DNA from: an uncultured Clostridia bacterium
GTDB lineage: Bacteria > Bacillota > Clostridia > Christensenellales > Borkfalkiaceae
Length of the DNA: 64,000 bases
Direction of reading: 5' to 3'
Assembly (NCBI GenBank): GCA_947624225.1
Contig: CANQJF010000001.1
Span: forward strand, 62,001-126,000
Positions 35,009-44,529 of the stretch are shown here, piece by piece. The notes below the pieces were generated by a model that had not been told where the DNA came from, searched no databases, and worked only from the letters and a program-made list of their open reading frames with translations. The number at the start of each line of letters is the position of its first letter. Position 1 is the first letter of the stretch. The translations under genes were made by a program, and so were the position numbers.

Positions 35009-36136
35009 ATGAAAATTGTAACGAGCGGAGAATCTCACGGAAAGGGTCTTTTTGCGATCCTCGAAGGCTTTCCGGCGGGAGTAAAAATCGATGTAGAAGC
35101 TATTGACAGGGCGCTTGCGCTTCGGCAGAGCGGATTTGGTCGGGGGGCACGTCAAAATATCGAGCACGATCATGCGGAAATCCTCTCGGGGGTCAGAAAT
35201 TCCGTCACGCTCGGCAGCCCGATCACGGTTACTGTTTTTAACCGCGACTATGAGAATTGGAGACCCTATATGGCGCCGGAGGGATGCGATATCACACAGA
35301 GAAAGCTCACCAAGGTCCGCCCGGGGCATGCCGATTTGGCGGGCATGTTGAAATTCGGCCAAACGGATGCGCGCAACGTTTTAGAGCGTGCCTCTGCCCG
35401 TGAGACAGCGGTGCGCGTTGCGGCGGGGGAAATTTGCCGGCAACTGCTTGCGGCGCTGGGAGTTCGGATCGGCGGGTATGTTCTCTCGGTCGGAAGCATT
35501 CGGGACGAGGCAACCTATTCGTTTGCACAACTTGCAGAGCGGGAGACAACGCTCGGCATGATGAATGAGAGCCTTGCCGCACGGGCGCGTGAGGAAATTC
35601 AATCGTGCAGGCGGGAGGGGGATACCTTGGGCGGGATCGCCGAGGTGCGCGTCAAGGGATTGAAGAGCGGATTTGGAAGCTGCATGACATATTCCGAAAA
35701 GTTGGACGCCCGTCTCGGGGCAGCCGTGTTCAGCATTCAGGCCGTAAAGGGCGTGGAGTTTGGCATGGGATTTGCTTCATCGGCCCATAGGGGAAGCGAA
35801 GTGCACGATGAGATTTTCCCCTCGGAGCACGGACCTATTCGGGCGAGCAACCGTGCGGGGGGGATCGAGGGGGGCATGTCCAACGGAGAGGAGATCGTTC
35901 TCCGCGCCGCAATGAAGCCCATTCCGACGCTCATGCGCGGTCTGAGGACGGTGGATACGGAGACGGGGGAGGCAAGCATCGCGGCCGCGGAGCGCAGCGA
36001 TGTCTGTGCAATTCTTGCCTTTGAGACGGTCGTGGAAGCCGTCGTCGCGACGGAGATCGCCATGGTCGTGGCGGATCGCCTCGGGGGAGACACGCTTGCG
36101 GACTTGGCGGAGCGATACGAGAGGTTGCCCGCATGA
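35009..36136 (+). CDS. aroC: Chorismate synthase
   Basis: 375 residues. Converts EPSP to chorismate using reduced FMN. Signatures: 'TSGESHGKGLFAILEGFPAG', RPGHADLAGMLKFG, 'ARETAVRVAAGEI' and GIEGGMSNGE. First gene of aroC-aroB-aroE-aroQ-aroK, all overlapping by 4-7 bp. A GGGGG stretch precedes the ATG. No promoter is seen between it and the ComEC-type gene, so the unit may extend upstream. Confidence 0.97.
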   Translation: MKIVTSGESHGKGLFAILEGFPAGVKIDVEAIDRALALRQSGFGRGARQNIEHDHAEILSGVRNSVTLGSPITVTVFNRDYENWRPYMAPEGCDITQRKLTKVRPGHADLAGMLKFGQTDARNVLERASARETAVRVAAGEICRQLLAALGVRIGGYVLSVGSIRDEATYSFAQLAERETTLGMMNESLAARAREEIQSCRREGDTLGGIAEVRVKGLKSGFGSCMTYSEKLDARLGAAVFSIQAVKGVEFGMGFASSAHRGSEVHDEIFPSEHGPIRASNRAGGIEGGMSNGEEIVLRAAMKPIPTLMRGLRTVDTETGEASIAAAERSDVCAILAFETVVEAVVATEIAMVVADRLGGDTLADLAERYERLPA

Positions 36137-37191
36137 GAACGGTAAAAATAAACTTTCAAGAGACCAACGAGAGCGAGATCCTTTGCGGGGAGGGGGTGTT
36201 CGCAAAAGAACTTGCTCCCATGCGCGAGAGTCTTGAACGGGGCGGCGGGTTTGTATTCACCGATTCCAATGTCTCAAAGCTCTATGGGGATCTGTTGAAA
36301 CATTCTCTCGGCGAAGTGCCGATGTATGCCATGCCCGCCGGGGAAGAACAGAAGAACGAGAGCACATTGTTTTCGCTTTTGAAAAAAATGGCAGATGCCG
36401 GGTTGCGTCGGAATTCCACTCTGATCGCCGTCGGCGGGGGCGTCGTCGGCGATATCGGCGGACTGGCCGCAAGCCTCTATATGCGCGGCATTTCTTGTAT
36501 CCAAGTCCCCACGACGTTGCTTGCGCAGGTGGATGCCTCGGTGGGAGGAAAAACCGCCATTGACTTTTGCGGCGTGAAAAATCTCATCGGTGCCTTTAAA
36601 CAGCCTGCAAAAGTGTTGGCCGATCCGCTTTTCCTCAAAACGCTTCCCATGCGTGAATTGAAGTGCGGGCTGGGGGAGATCATCAAGCACGGCGCTCTTT
36701 CCGCAGAGCTCTTCGAGCGGTTGCTTGCGGCGCCCGACCTGTTTGATTTGAATTTCCTCGCGGAAATCATACCCGAAAATATTGCGTTCAAAGCCGATAT
36801 CGTAAAGAGAGATCCCTTTGAAAAGGGCTTGCGGAAATGCCTCAATTTGGGGCATACCACCGGCCATGCGGTCGAGCTTGGCAGTGCGCTCTCCCATGGG
36901 GAGTGCGTGCTGATCGGGATGATTTACGAGGCGGAGATCGCAAGACGTCTGACTGCCTGTGACGGAGCTTATCTCGACAAACTGCAAGCGCTCTGCCGTT
37001 CTGTTTGCGGGGATGCTCTGAAAATCAATGTCGCCGAGGCGGCAGAGTGGGCGCTCTATGATAAAAAGAACACAAAGCGCAATCAAGTTGTGCTCACTGT
37101 GCCGACAAGACCGGGCGAGTATGTGCTCCTCGAACTTGCCTTTGGGGACTACTTGCGCGCACTCAAAGAAATTGGAAAGAATGTATGTTGA
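36133..37191 (+). CDS. aroB: 3-dehydroquinate synthase
   Basis: 352 residues. Makes 3-dehydroquinate from DAHP with NAD and a divalent metal. Motifs: 'AVGGGVVGDIGGLAAS' (NAD site), 'QVPTTLLAQVDASVGGKTA', LGEIIKHG and 'NLGHTTGHAVE' (metal histidines). The ATG overlaps the aroC stop. Length is normal. Confidence 0.97.
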   Translation: MRTVKINFQETNESEILCGEGVFAKELAPMRESLERGGGFVFTDSNVSKLYGDLLKHSLGEVPMYAMPAGEEQKNESTLFSLLKKMADAGLRRNSTLIAVGGGVVGDIGGLAASLYMRGISCIQVPTTLLAQVDASVGGKTAIDFCGVKNLIGAFKQPAKVLADPLFLKTLPMRELKCGLGEIIKHGALSAELFERLLAAPDLFDLNFLAEIIPENIAFKADIVKRDPFEKGLRKCLNLGHTTGHAVELGSALSHGECVLIGMIYEAEIARRLTACDGAYLDKLQALCRSVCGDALKINVAEAAEWALYDKKNTKRNQVVLTVPTRPGEYVLLELAFGDYLRALKEIGKNVC

Positions 37192-38015
37192 AGTTAGCCG
37201 TCGTTGGAAAAGATGTATCTCTATCCGAAAGTCCCGCGATGCACACTTTCATTCTCGGCAGAATGTGGGAGAAGTGTCTCTATGACAAAATTTCCATCCC
37301 GCCCGAGCAATTCTCGGTGCGCGCGGATAGGCTTTTTGCCGAATATGACGCTTTCAACGTGACGATCCCTTTCAAGGGAGAGATCATCCCGCACCTCAGA
37401 GCATTGGAGGGAGATGCCCGTCTGTTCGGTGCCGTGAACACCGTTGTCGCGCGCACTCGCACGGGATACAACACCGATGGGTTTGGGTTTCTGCTCATGC
37501 TGGAAAATGCGGGCATCGAAGTCAAGGACAAATGTTTTTTGATCCTCGGGGCGGGGGGCGCCGGAAGAAGTTGTATCAAAAAACTCGTCGACGGCGGCGC
37601 AAACGTGTACGTCTATGAGAAAGACGCCGACCGGCTTGCGGAGGTCTATTCCGATTTGGGCGGTTTTCATCCCCTTATCGAGATCCCGGAAAGGGCTTTC
37701 GATGTGGCGGTCAACTGCACGGGGATCGGAATGCACCGATCTGTGGGACAAACACCCACCGTCAATTTTGCAGGCGGGCTTCAACCCGTTGGGAAAGAAT
37801 TCTTTGCCTCCGTAAAGGCGGCGGTAGATCTCATTTACAATCCCGAGGAATCGGCATTTTTGCGCATTGCGCGGGAATGCGGCAGACAGACCGTCTCGGG
37901 CGGCCCCATGCTCTTTTATCAGGCGTATTGTGCCGACTGCATCTTTCTCGGCAAATCACCGTGCGCCTCGGAAGCAAAGAAACTGTTTGAGGAATACAGG
38001 GAGGAAAGGAGATGA
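37185..38015 (+). CDS. aroE: Shikimate dehydrogenase
   Basis: 276 residues. Reduces 3-dehydroshikimate with NADPH. Visible motifs: 'SLSESPAMHTFIL' (substrate site), FNVTIPFKG with the catalytic Lys, YNTDGFGF, the dinucleotide loop LGAGGAGRSC, and 'GGPMLFYQAY' at the end. It overlaps aroB by 7 bp and aroQ by 4 bp. The glycine loop is followed by VYVYEKDADR; the usual NADPH-selective NRT is not obvious, so cofactor preference is open. Confidence 0.94.
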   Translation: MLKLAVVGKDVSLSESPAMHTFILGRMWEKCLYDKISIPPEQFSVRADRLFAEYDAFNVTIPFKGEIIPHLRALEGDARLFGAVNTVVARTRTGYNTDGFGFLLMLENAGIEVKDKCFLILGAGGAGRSCIKKLVDGGANVYVYEKDADRLAEVYSDLGGFHPLIEIPERAFDVAVNCTGIGMHRSVGQTPTVNFAGGLQPVGKEFFASVKAAVDLIYNPEESAFLRIARECGRQTVSGGPMLFYQAYCADCIFLGKSPCASEAKKLFEEYREERR

Positions 38016-38434
38016 AATTTCTTGTCATCAACGGCGTCAACCTCAATTTAACGGGCAGGCGCGAACAGGGCGTTTACGGAACGGAGACGCTCGAAGAGAT
38101 CCAATGCGAGATCGTTGCGTTTGCGCGGGCACACGGGCATGAGGCGGACTTTTTCCAGAGCAATCTCGAGGGAGAATTGTGCACCGCGATCCAAAACGCG
38201 GAGGGGGTGTATGACGGAGTTGTGCTGAATGCCGGCGCGTATACGCACTATTCCTATGCGATCCGAGACGCAATTGCTTCCGTCACGGTGCCTGTCGTGG
38301 AGGTGCATATGTCCAATGTATTCGCACGGGAGGAATTCCGCAAAAAATCCGTTCTCACCGAAGTTTGCAGGGGCGAAGTGCTCGGCTTCGGCAAAAAAAG
38401 TTATCTGTTGGCCATGGAGAGTTTTTGGTTATGA
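38012..38434 (+). CDS. aroQ: 3-dehydroquinate dehydratase, type II
   Basis: 140 residues. Catalyses trans-dehydration of 3-dehydroquinate. Conserved: 'NGVNLNLTGRREQGVYG' with the catalytic Tyr, NAGAYTHYSYAIRDAI, and 'VEVHMSNVFAREEFRKKS' with the catalytic His. The usual NLNLLG reads NLNLTG. The ATGA junctions to aroE and aroK point to coupled translation. Confidence 0.95.
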   Translation: MKFLVINGVNLNLTGRREQGVYGTETLEEIQCEIVAFARAHGHEADFFQSNLEGELCTAIQNAEGVYDGVVLNAGAYTHYSYAIRDAIASVTVPVVEVHMSNVFAREEFRKKSVLTEVCRGEVLGFGKKSYLLAMESFWL

Positions 38435-38940
38435 ATATTGTACTTTGCGGCATGATGGGCGTTGGAAAATCAAGTGTCGGCATCCGGATCGCCGAGCTTA
38501 CGGGCAGAAGATGGTATGACACGGATATCGTCATCTCCGACCGCTACGGGCGGATCTCTGATATCTTTGAATATTACGGAGAGGCTCATTTCCGCTCGCT
38601 CGAAACGGGCATTGTCCGCGAGCTTGCGGATATGGACGGCCTTGTCATCTCGACGGGCGGAGGGCTTGTCTTAAAGCCCGATAATAACGAACTGTTGAAG
38701 AAGAATGGAAAGATCGTCTTTCTTCGCGCCTCGTTCGAGACGCTGCTCACGCGCGTGCGGGCCGATGAAACGCGTCCGCTCTTGAAAGATACCGGCAAGA
38801 CGGCCGAGCGGCTTTCGGAGCTCCTTGCGGCGCGTTTGCCTGTCTATGAAGCCGTGGCCGACAAGATCGTGGACACCGACGATAAGTCCGTGGATGAGGT
38901 CGCCCACATGATCCTTGAAAAATTGGGAGAGCAGGCATGA
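38431..38940 (+). CDS. aroK: Shikimate kinase
   Basis: 169 residues from ATG 38431. The P-loop CGMMGVGKSSVG, the shikimate-binding 'YDTDIVISDRYGRISDIFEYYGE' / 'FRSLE' region, 'STGGGLVL' and the lid Arg in ADETRPLL are all present. Phosphorylates shikimate at O3. The next enzyme, aroA (EPSP synthase), is not in the cluster. Confidence 0.94.
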   Translation: MNIVLCGMMGVGKSSVGIRIAELTGRRWYDTDIVISDRYGRISDIFEYYGEAHFRSLETGIVRELADMDGLVISTGGGLVLKPDNNELLKKNGKIVFLRASFETLLTRVRADETRPLLKDTGKTAERLSELLAARLPVYEAVADKIVDTDDKSVDEVAHMILEKLGEQA

Positions 38941-39635
38941 AGCGCGCAATCGTGACGGGCGGAACGCGAGGGATCGGGCTTGCCGCTTGCCGCCTGTTTT
39001 CCGAGAGAGGCTATGCCGTCACCGCGACCTATTCTCATAGCGAACAGGATGCGGAGCGTGCGCGGGAATTGCTTCCGTCGGTGAAGTTTGTCAAATCGGA
39101 TGTCTGCTCCGAGAGAGAGGTGGAGGCGCTGTTTGAGAGCTTCTCCTCACTCGATGTTCTCGTGTGCAATGCGGGCGTTGCGCTCTTTCAACAAGTGCAG
39201 GATGTGACGGAAGCAGAATATCACCGCGTCATGGATACCGACATGGGCGGTGTCTTTTTGTGTGCCAAACATGCCGTGAGAAAGATGTTGGAGCGGGGTG
39301 GCGCCATCGTAAACATTGCATCGGTATGGGGAGAGACGGGAGGCAGTTGCGAAAGTGTCTATTCGGCGGCAAAGGGAGCTGTCATCGCTTTCACAAAGGC
39401 GCTCGCGAAAGAACTTGCCCCCGCCCGCATCAGAGTGAACTGTGTCAGCCCGGGCGTTGTCGAAACGGCGATGAACGGTCGTCTGAACGAGGAAGAGAAA
39501 AGCGCGCTCTGCGAAGAGATCCCGCTCGGGCGGTTTGCCACCCCGGATGAGATCGCTTCGGCAATTCTCTTTCTTGCGGAACATCCCTATATCACAGGGC
39601 AGATTTTGGGCGTAAACGGCGGATTTGTTATTTAA
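38937..39635 (+). CDS. SDR-family oxidoreductase, FabG-like
   Basis: 232 residues. Rossmann motif TGGTRGIG, NAG in VCNAGVA, a catalytic Ser in VNIASVWGE, and YSAAKG (YxxxK). It ends 'TGQILGVNGGFVI', as in 3-oxoacyl-ACP reductases. The start overlaps aroK (ATGA), so it is expressed with the shikimate genes; whether it acts in fatty acid synthesis or on another ketone is not clear. There is no acpP or fabF nearby. Confidence 0.88.
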   Translation: MKRAIVTGGTRGIGLAACRLFSERGYAVTATYSHSEQDAERARELLPSVKFVKSDVCSEREVEALFESFSSLDVLVCNAGVALFQQVQDVTEAEYHRVMDTDMGGVFLCAKHAVRKMLERGGAIVNIASVWGETGGSCESVYSAAKGAVIAFTKALAKELAPARIRVNCVSPGVVETAMNGRLNEEEKSALCEEIPLGRFATPDEIASAILFLAEHPYITGQILGVNGGFVI

Positions 39636-39659
39636 ATAAGGCATTAGCGGGAGGAAACT

Positions 39660-41624
39660 ATGGAGTTTGCTTTTGAGGAGGATGTTCTGATCGCCCAAGC
39701 GGGATATGAGAAGATCCGCATTGAGGCATGGGGACGCGATGCGCTGCGTGTGCGCGCAACGTTGAATGCCAATTTCTCGGGAGCCGAGAAAGGATTGGGC
39801 GAGCCGCCCGCACAGCAGGCCGAATGCGGCCTCTTCGAATGCGGCGCATATATCCGCAACGGAAAACTTCGCTGTGAGGTGCATCACAATGGCTATCTCA
39901 CATTCTTCGAGGGCGAACGGGTCCTCTTAAAAGAGTATTACCGTGATTTTTCATGGGCGAACGAACACAGCCCGAGCATGAAGCTCAGGGCGCGCGAGTA
40001 TCGGTCCCACGGGACAGATTATGAGATCACGCTTCGCTTCGAGGCACGGGAAGAAAAACTGTTCGGGATGGGGCAGTATCAGCAGCCCATTTTTGACTTG
40101 AAAGGATGCGTGTTGGAGCTCGCCCAGCGCAACTCGCAAATCAGCATTCCCTTCGTGCTCTCCTCGCGCGGTTACGGCTTTCTGCTCAATCATCCCGGGG
40201 TCGGGGAGGCGATGTTCGGCAGCAATTTCACGCAATGGCGGGAGGTCTGCTCGGATGAGATCGATTATTGGGTGGTTGCGGGTTCTCCCAAGGAAGTTTT
40301 GGAAAGGTATACCGAAGTAACCGGCCGCGCTCCCGCTTTCCCCGAGAATGCGCTGGGGCTGTGGCAGAGTAAATTGCGCTACCGCACACAGGAGGAAGTG
40401 CTTTCCGTGGCGCGGGAGTACAAAAAGAGAGGGATCTCGCTCGATGTGATCGTCATTGATTTCTTTCATTGGATACGCCAAGGCGATTGGGCATTCGATG
40501 AGGATTATTGGCCGGACGTAAGAGCGATGACTGGGGAATTGCATGAAATGGGCGTGCGCTGCATGGTTTCGGTGTGGCCGACGGTGGATCGGAAGAGTGT
40601 CAACTATCAGCCCATGCGCGAACGGGGTCTGCTCGTCCGCACCGAGCGGGGCGCACCGCAATGCTTTGATTTTCAGGGCGACACCGTCATCTATGATGCA
40701 ACGAACCCCGCTGCACGCGATTATCTTTGGGCGTGCGTCAAGAGAAACTACTATGACAAGGGAGTGGATTGCTTTTGGCTGGACGAGGCAGAGCCGGAGT
40801 ATGCGGCGTATGATTTCGATCATTTCCGCTATTCGGTCGGCCCCGTCGTAAAAACAGGCAATCTCTATCCCCGTGAACACGTCAAGGGCTTTTATGAGGG
40901 ATTAAAAAGGGCAGGGCGCGAGGATATCGTCAATCTCACGCGGAGTGCGTGGGTCGGAAGCCAAAAGTATGCCGCGCTCGTTTGGTCGGGCGACATCTGC
41001 TCCAATTTTCAGACGCTCCGCGACCAACTCACCGCGGGGCTGCACATTGGGATCGCCGGCATCCCTTGGTGGACGACGGATACCGGGGGCTTCTTCGGGG
41101 ACGTCACCGCGGAGGGGTTCTCGGAACTGCTGATCCGCTGGTTTGAATTTTCCGCCTTTTCGCCGGTGTTGCGGTTGCATGGCGACAGGGGCCCGCACGA
41201 CATCCCTCCGCTCTCCGATCTGGACCACGGCGGTGGATTCTCTCCGACCGGGAGGCCCAACGAGGTTTGGAGCTATGGGGAAGAGGTGGAGACCGTCCTC
41301 AGGCAATATGTCCGCATCCGCACCGAACTCAAAAGCTATTTGCGCGGGGCCTTTCATGAGGCGAGCGAAAAGGGGTATCCCGTGATACGGACGCTGTTCT
41401 TCGAGTTTCCGGAGGATGCAGAGGCATGGGAAATCGGGGACGAATACATGCTTGGGGGCACGCTCCTTGTGGCTCCCGTCCTGTATGAGGGAATGAGAAG
41501 CCGCAAAGTATATCTGCCCCGCGGCGAATGGGAGGATTTTTTCACGGGAGAGGTCTTTCAAGGGGGGACGTATGAGGTGGCTGCCCCCTTGGATAAGATC
41601 CCTGTTTTTATCCGGCGCCGATAA
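39660..41624 (+). CDS. Glycoside hydrolase family 31, probable alpha-xylosidase/alpha-glucosidase
   Basis: 654 residues with a strong GGGAGG ribosome site. The N-terminal beta domain (to about 220) precedes the barrel. The nucleophile is Asp375 in CFWLDEAEPEY and the acid/base Asp445 in WSGDICSNF; 'WWTTDTGGFF' and 'RLHGDRGPHD' complete the site. The DEAEPE form is typical of the alpha-xylosidase-like branch. No signal peptide is visible, so it should act on imported oligosaccharides. It follows the SDR gene by 24 bp and ends in a terminator. Confidence 0.9.
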   Translation: MEFAFEEDVLIAQAGYEKIRIEAWGRDALRVRATLNANFSGAEKGLGEPPAQQAECGLFECGAYIRNGKLRCEVHHNGYLTFFEGERVLLKEYYRDFSWANEHSPSMKLRAREYRSHGTDYEITLRFEAREEKLFGMGQYQQPIFDLKGCVLELAQRNSQISIPFVLSSRGYGFLLNHPGVGEAMFGSNFTQWREVCSDEIDYWVVAGSPKEVLERYTEVTGRAPAFPENALGLWQSKLRYRTQEEVLSVAREYKKRGISLDVIVIDFFHWIRQGDWAFDEDYWPDVRAMTGELHEMGVRCMVSVWPTVDRKSVNYQPMRERGLLVRTERGAPQCFDFQGDTVIYDATNPAARDYLWACVKRNYYDKGVDCFWLDEAEPEYAAYDFDHFRYSVGPVVKTGNLYPREHVKGFYEGLKRAGREDIVNLTRSAWVGSQKYAALVWSGDICSNFQTLRDQLTAGLHIGIAGIPWWTTDTGGFFGDVTAEGFSELLIRWFEFSAFSPVLRLHGDRGPHDIPPLSDLDHGGGFSPTGRPNEVWSYGEEVETVLRQYVRIRTELKSYLRGAFHEASEKGYPVIRTLFFEFPEDAEAWEIGDEYMLGGTLLVAPVLYEGMRSRKVYLPRGEWEDFFTGEVFQGGTYEVAAPLDKIPVFIRRR

Positions 41625-41657
41625 ATTTTTGGCAAATATTTTGGGAAATGCGAAGTA

Positions 41658-41672
41658 TTATGTCAGACATAA
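41658..41672. promoter_or_regulatory. 15-bp palindrome TTATGTC-A-GACATAA
   Basis: A perfect inverted repeat with a single central base in the GH31-dNTPase gap. A related palindrome lies at 61641-61661. It is a candidate operator. Confidence 0.35.
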
Positions 41673-41693
41673 GAAAACTAAAATCAGAAAAAA

Positions 41694-41722
41694 TCCTCCA
41701 AAAAGAGGACTTTTTTTCTTTT
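41694..41722 (+). terminator. Terminator between GH31 and the dNTPase gene
   Basis: TCCTC (41694-41698), loop, GAGGA (41705-41709), then CTTTTTTTCTTTTTT. The stem is short but the T-run is long. It ends 15 nt before the next ATG. Confidence 0.6.
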
Positions 41723-41737
41723 TTCGCGAAATAATGA

Positions 41738-42730
41738 ATGATGAAAGACCGGGTATATATGGTAGAGGATCTGTTCCTTTCCCCCTATGCGAAAAAATCC
41801 AAAGACACGGCCGGAAGGGCCCGCGAAGAGGAACCGTGCAGTTTGCGCACGGATTTTCAGCGTGATCGGGACAGGATCATTTATTCCAAGGCGTTCCTGC
41901 GCCTCAAAAATAAGACACAGGTATTCTTTGCGCCCGACGGCGATCACTACATGTCGCGCCTGACGCATACGCTCGACGTCTCTCAAATTTCCCGTGCTCT
42001 CGCGCGGAACTTGTCCTTGAATGAGGACCTCGCCGAGGCAATTGCGCTTGGGCATGACCTCGGGCACACGCCTTTCGGGCACGTGGGGGAGAGAATGTTG
42101 AACAAGCTCTGTCCCACCGGGTTCAAGCATTCCGTGCAGTCGCTCCGCGTCGTGGACATCTATGAAAAAGACGGCCGCGGGCTCAATCTCACCTATGAAG
42201 TGCGCGACGGCATATTAAACCATACCAAGAGCGGGCATCCCGCCACGCTCGAAGGCGTTGTGGTTTCCCTTGCCGACCGCATCGCCTACATCAATCACGA
42301 CATCGAGGACGCCATACGAGCCGGCTTCGTAACGCGAGACGAGCTGCCCAAGGGGCCGATAGAGATCTTCGGGCAGAACACTTCCTCGCGCATCAATACG
42401 GCCATCCGCGATATTTGCAGCGTTTCGGAGGGAAAACCCTATGTACGCATGTCCGAGGAAAAGCAGGCGGCTCTCGATGAGCTCAGGGGCTTCATGTTCG
42501 AACATGTTTACGAGGAGGCGAATAAGCTCATCCAAGAGAGCGCCGAACGCATGCTCGAAAGTCTTTATACATATTTCAATGACCGCCCCGAGGAGCTACC
42601 GCCGCTCTATCTGAAAACGGCAGAACAGGATGTTCCGCGTGCCGTCTGTGACTACCTCTCTTCCATGTCGGATAGATACGCGATCAATGTCTTTAAACGG
42701 CTCTTTGTGCCTCGGGAGGGAGTTGTATGA
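41738..42730 (+). CDS. dGTPase-like HD-domain deoxynucleoside triphosphate triphosphohydrolase
   Basis: 330 residues (ATG 41741 is equally possible). Family core: RTDFQRDRDRIIYSKAFLRL, 'KTQVF', the HD metal motif in MSRLTHTLDV and 'GHDLGHTPFGHVGE', then 'VVSLADRIAYINHDIEDAI'. Such enzymes hydrolyse dNTPs to nucleosides and triphosphate. It heads the conserved dNTPase-dnaG-rpoD block of Clostridia. No ribosome site is seen and a terminator ends just upstream, so its expression is a puzzle. The stop overlaps dnaG. Confidence 0.9.
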   Translation: MMKDRVYMVEDLFLSPYAKKSKDTAGRAREEEPCSLRTDFQRDRDRIIYSKAFLRLKNKTQVFFAPDGDHYMSRLTHTLDVSQISRALARNLSLNEDLAEAIALGHDLGHTPFGHVGERMLNKLCPTGFKHSVQSLRVVDIYEKDGRGLNLTYEVRDGILNHTKSGHPATLEGVVVSLADRIAYINHDIEDAIRAGFVTRDELPKGPIEIFGQNTSSRINTAIRDICSVSEGKPYVRMSEEKQAALDELRGFMFEHVYEEANKLIQESAERMLESLYTYFNDRPEELPPLYLKTAEQDVPRAVCDYLSSMSDRYAINVFKRLFVPREGVV

Positions 42731-44529
42731 TGCGAAGCTCGGCGTTCGAGGAATTCAAACAGCTTTTAAAGGATAAAAATGATATTGTAGAAGTCATCGG
42801 ATCCTATATAAAGTTGGAGCGCCGCGGATATCAATATTGGGCATGCTGCCCTTTCCATCACGAAAAGACGCCCTCTTTTGCCATCAATGCCGCAGATAAA
42901 TATTACCACTGTTTCGGTTGCCATGCGTCGGGCGATGTCATCACATTCATCAAGGAATATGAAAATGTGGACTTCATGCAGGCGGTGCAGATCTTGGCGG
43001 CCCGCGTGGGGCTCGAAGTGCCGGCATACGATGACCGAGCGGCCGAAGAGGCTGCCGCCAAGAAAAAAAAGAGGGACAGGCTGTCCTCGCTCATGCGCCT
43101 CTCCGCTCGCTTCTATTTGAAAAATCTCTATTCCGGCAGAGCGGAGGAGCACGTTGACTATCTGATCAAGCGGGGGATCCAGCCATCGGTCATGAAGAAA
43201 TTCGGCCTCGGCGCCTCCCTGGATTTCCATGGCCTCCCCTCGTACCTTTTGGCCAACGGGTATACGGCCGAGGAGTGCGTGGAGAGCGGGGCGTGTTCGA
43301 GGACGGAAGAGGGCAGGCTGATCGACGCCGAGGGCGGGAGGCTCATCATTCCCATCATCAACCACATGGATGAGGTGGTGGCGTTCGGCGGCAGGGTGAT
43401 GAAGCCGACGGATCGCGCAAAATACAAGAACACCAGAGAGACGCTCCTGTTCAATAAGAGCAAAAATCTTTTCAACATCAATCTCGTCAAGAAAGAAAAG
43501 CGCGCGGGCGCGCTTCCCTCCCTGATCATGGTGGAGGGGTATATGGATGCAATTTCCCTATACCAGGCCGGGTTCCGGAATGTCGTTGCGAGCATGGGGA
43601 CGTCTTTGACCAAGGAGCAGGCACGCCTTGCCAAACGCTATACGGACACGGTGTTCATCAGCTATGACGGCGATTTTGCGGGGCAATCTGCCAACTTGCG
43701 CGGCCTCGATATTCTCAAAGATGAGGGCATCAAAGTGCGCGTCGTCCCCATGCCGGAGGGAATGGATCCCGATGACGTTGTGCAAAAACAGGGCAGGGAG
43801 GGTTATCAAAAATGTCTCGATGCGGTCATGCCCTTGATCGATTTTCGCTTGCTTGCCGTACAGCGCAAATATGATTTGAGCGATCCCTACGGAAAGAGGG
43901 ATTTTGTGCGTGAAGCACTCGACGTAATACGGGAAGCGGAGAGCGCAACGGAACGGGAGGAGCTCCTCCAACGCATTTCCTGCCTGAGCGGGATCAGCCG
44001 TCAGGCCTTGGAACGGGATCTCGAACAGGGCAGCTCGAAGCCGGCAAAGGCAAAGGAGCCCGTGAGCGAGGGGGCGTCTGCGCGCAAGCGCGACATCGCG
44101 GACGGAGAAACGCGGGCGGCGCGGTTTATCCTTGCGGCCTGTCTGCTTTCCAAACCGTATGCGCTGGATTGCGACCTCGGCGAGCGGGATTTTTCCGATC
44201 CGGAACATCGCGTGATCGCTGAGTATATTATAAATGGCAGGAAAGAGGGACGGGTGCATGCAGGCGGGCTCTTCGAACTCATGGATCCAGACGGCGAGCT
44301 TGCAGAGGTGCTGAATCTTGACTTCGGCGACAACCTCGACGGGCCTCAGGCGGCAAGATATTTTGCCGATTGCCTTGCACTCATCGACAATAAAACGCTC
44401 TCGGAGCGCATTGTTGCAGAGCGCCAACGGTATGAATCCGCGCAAACGGATGAAGAAAGGGTGGAGATCCTGAGACGGATCGACGAATACACAAAACGAT
44501 TAAAGAAACAGAGCGGAGGAAAATCATGA
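42727..44529 (+). CDS. dnaG: DNA primase
   Basis: 600 residues. The N-terminal zinc ribbon ([12 protein letters not shown], 'CFGCHASGD') is followed by the RNA polymerase core with 'FGGRVM', [14 protein letters not shown] and the TOPRIM Asp residues in ISYDGDFAG, and a C-terminal helicase-interaction domain. Makes primers for replication. The ATG overlaps the stop of the dNTPase gene, and the stop overlaps rpoD (ATGA). Confidence 0.98.
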   Translation: MMRSSAFEEFKQLLKDKNDIVEVIGSYIKLERRGYQYWACCPFHHEKTPSFAINAADKYYHCFGCHASGDVITFIKEYENVDFMQAVQILAARVGLEVPAYDDRAAEEAAAKKKKRDRLSSLMRLSARFYLKNLYSGRAEEHVDYLIKRGIQPSVMKKFGLGASLDFHGLPSYLLANGYTAEECVESGACSRTEEGRLIDAEGGRLIIPIINHMDEVVAFGGRVMKPTDRAKYKNTRETLLFNKSKNLFNINLVKKEKRAGALPSLIMVEGYMDAISLYQAGFRNVVASMGTSLTKEQARLAKRYTDTVFISYDGDFAGQSANLRGLDILKDEGIKVRVVPMPEGMDPDDVVQKQGREGYQKCLDAVMPLIDFRLLAVQRKYDLSDPYGKRDFVREALDVIREAESATEREELLQRISCLSGISRQALERDLEQGSSKPAKAKEPVSEGASARKRDIADGETRAARFILAACLLSKPYALDCDLGERDFSDPEHRVIAEYIINGRKEGRVHAGGLFELMDPDGELAEVLNLDFGDNLDGPQAARYFADCLALIDNKTLSERIVAERQRYESAQTDEERVEILRRIDEYTKRLKKQSGGKS

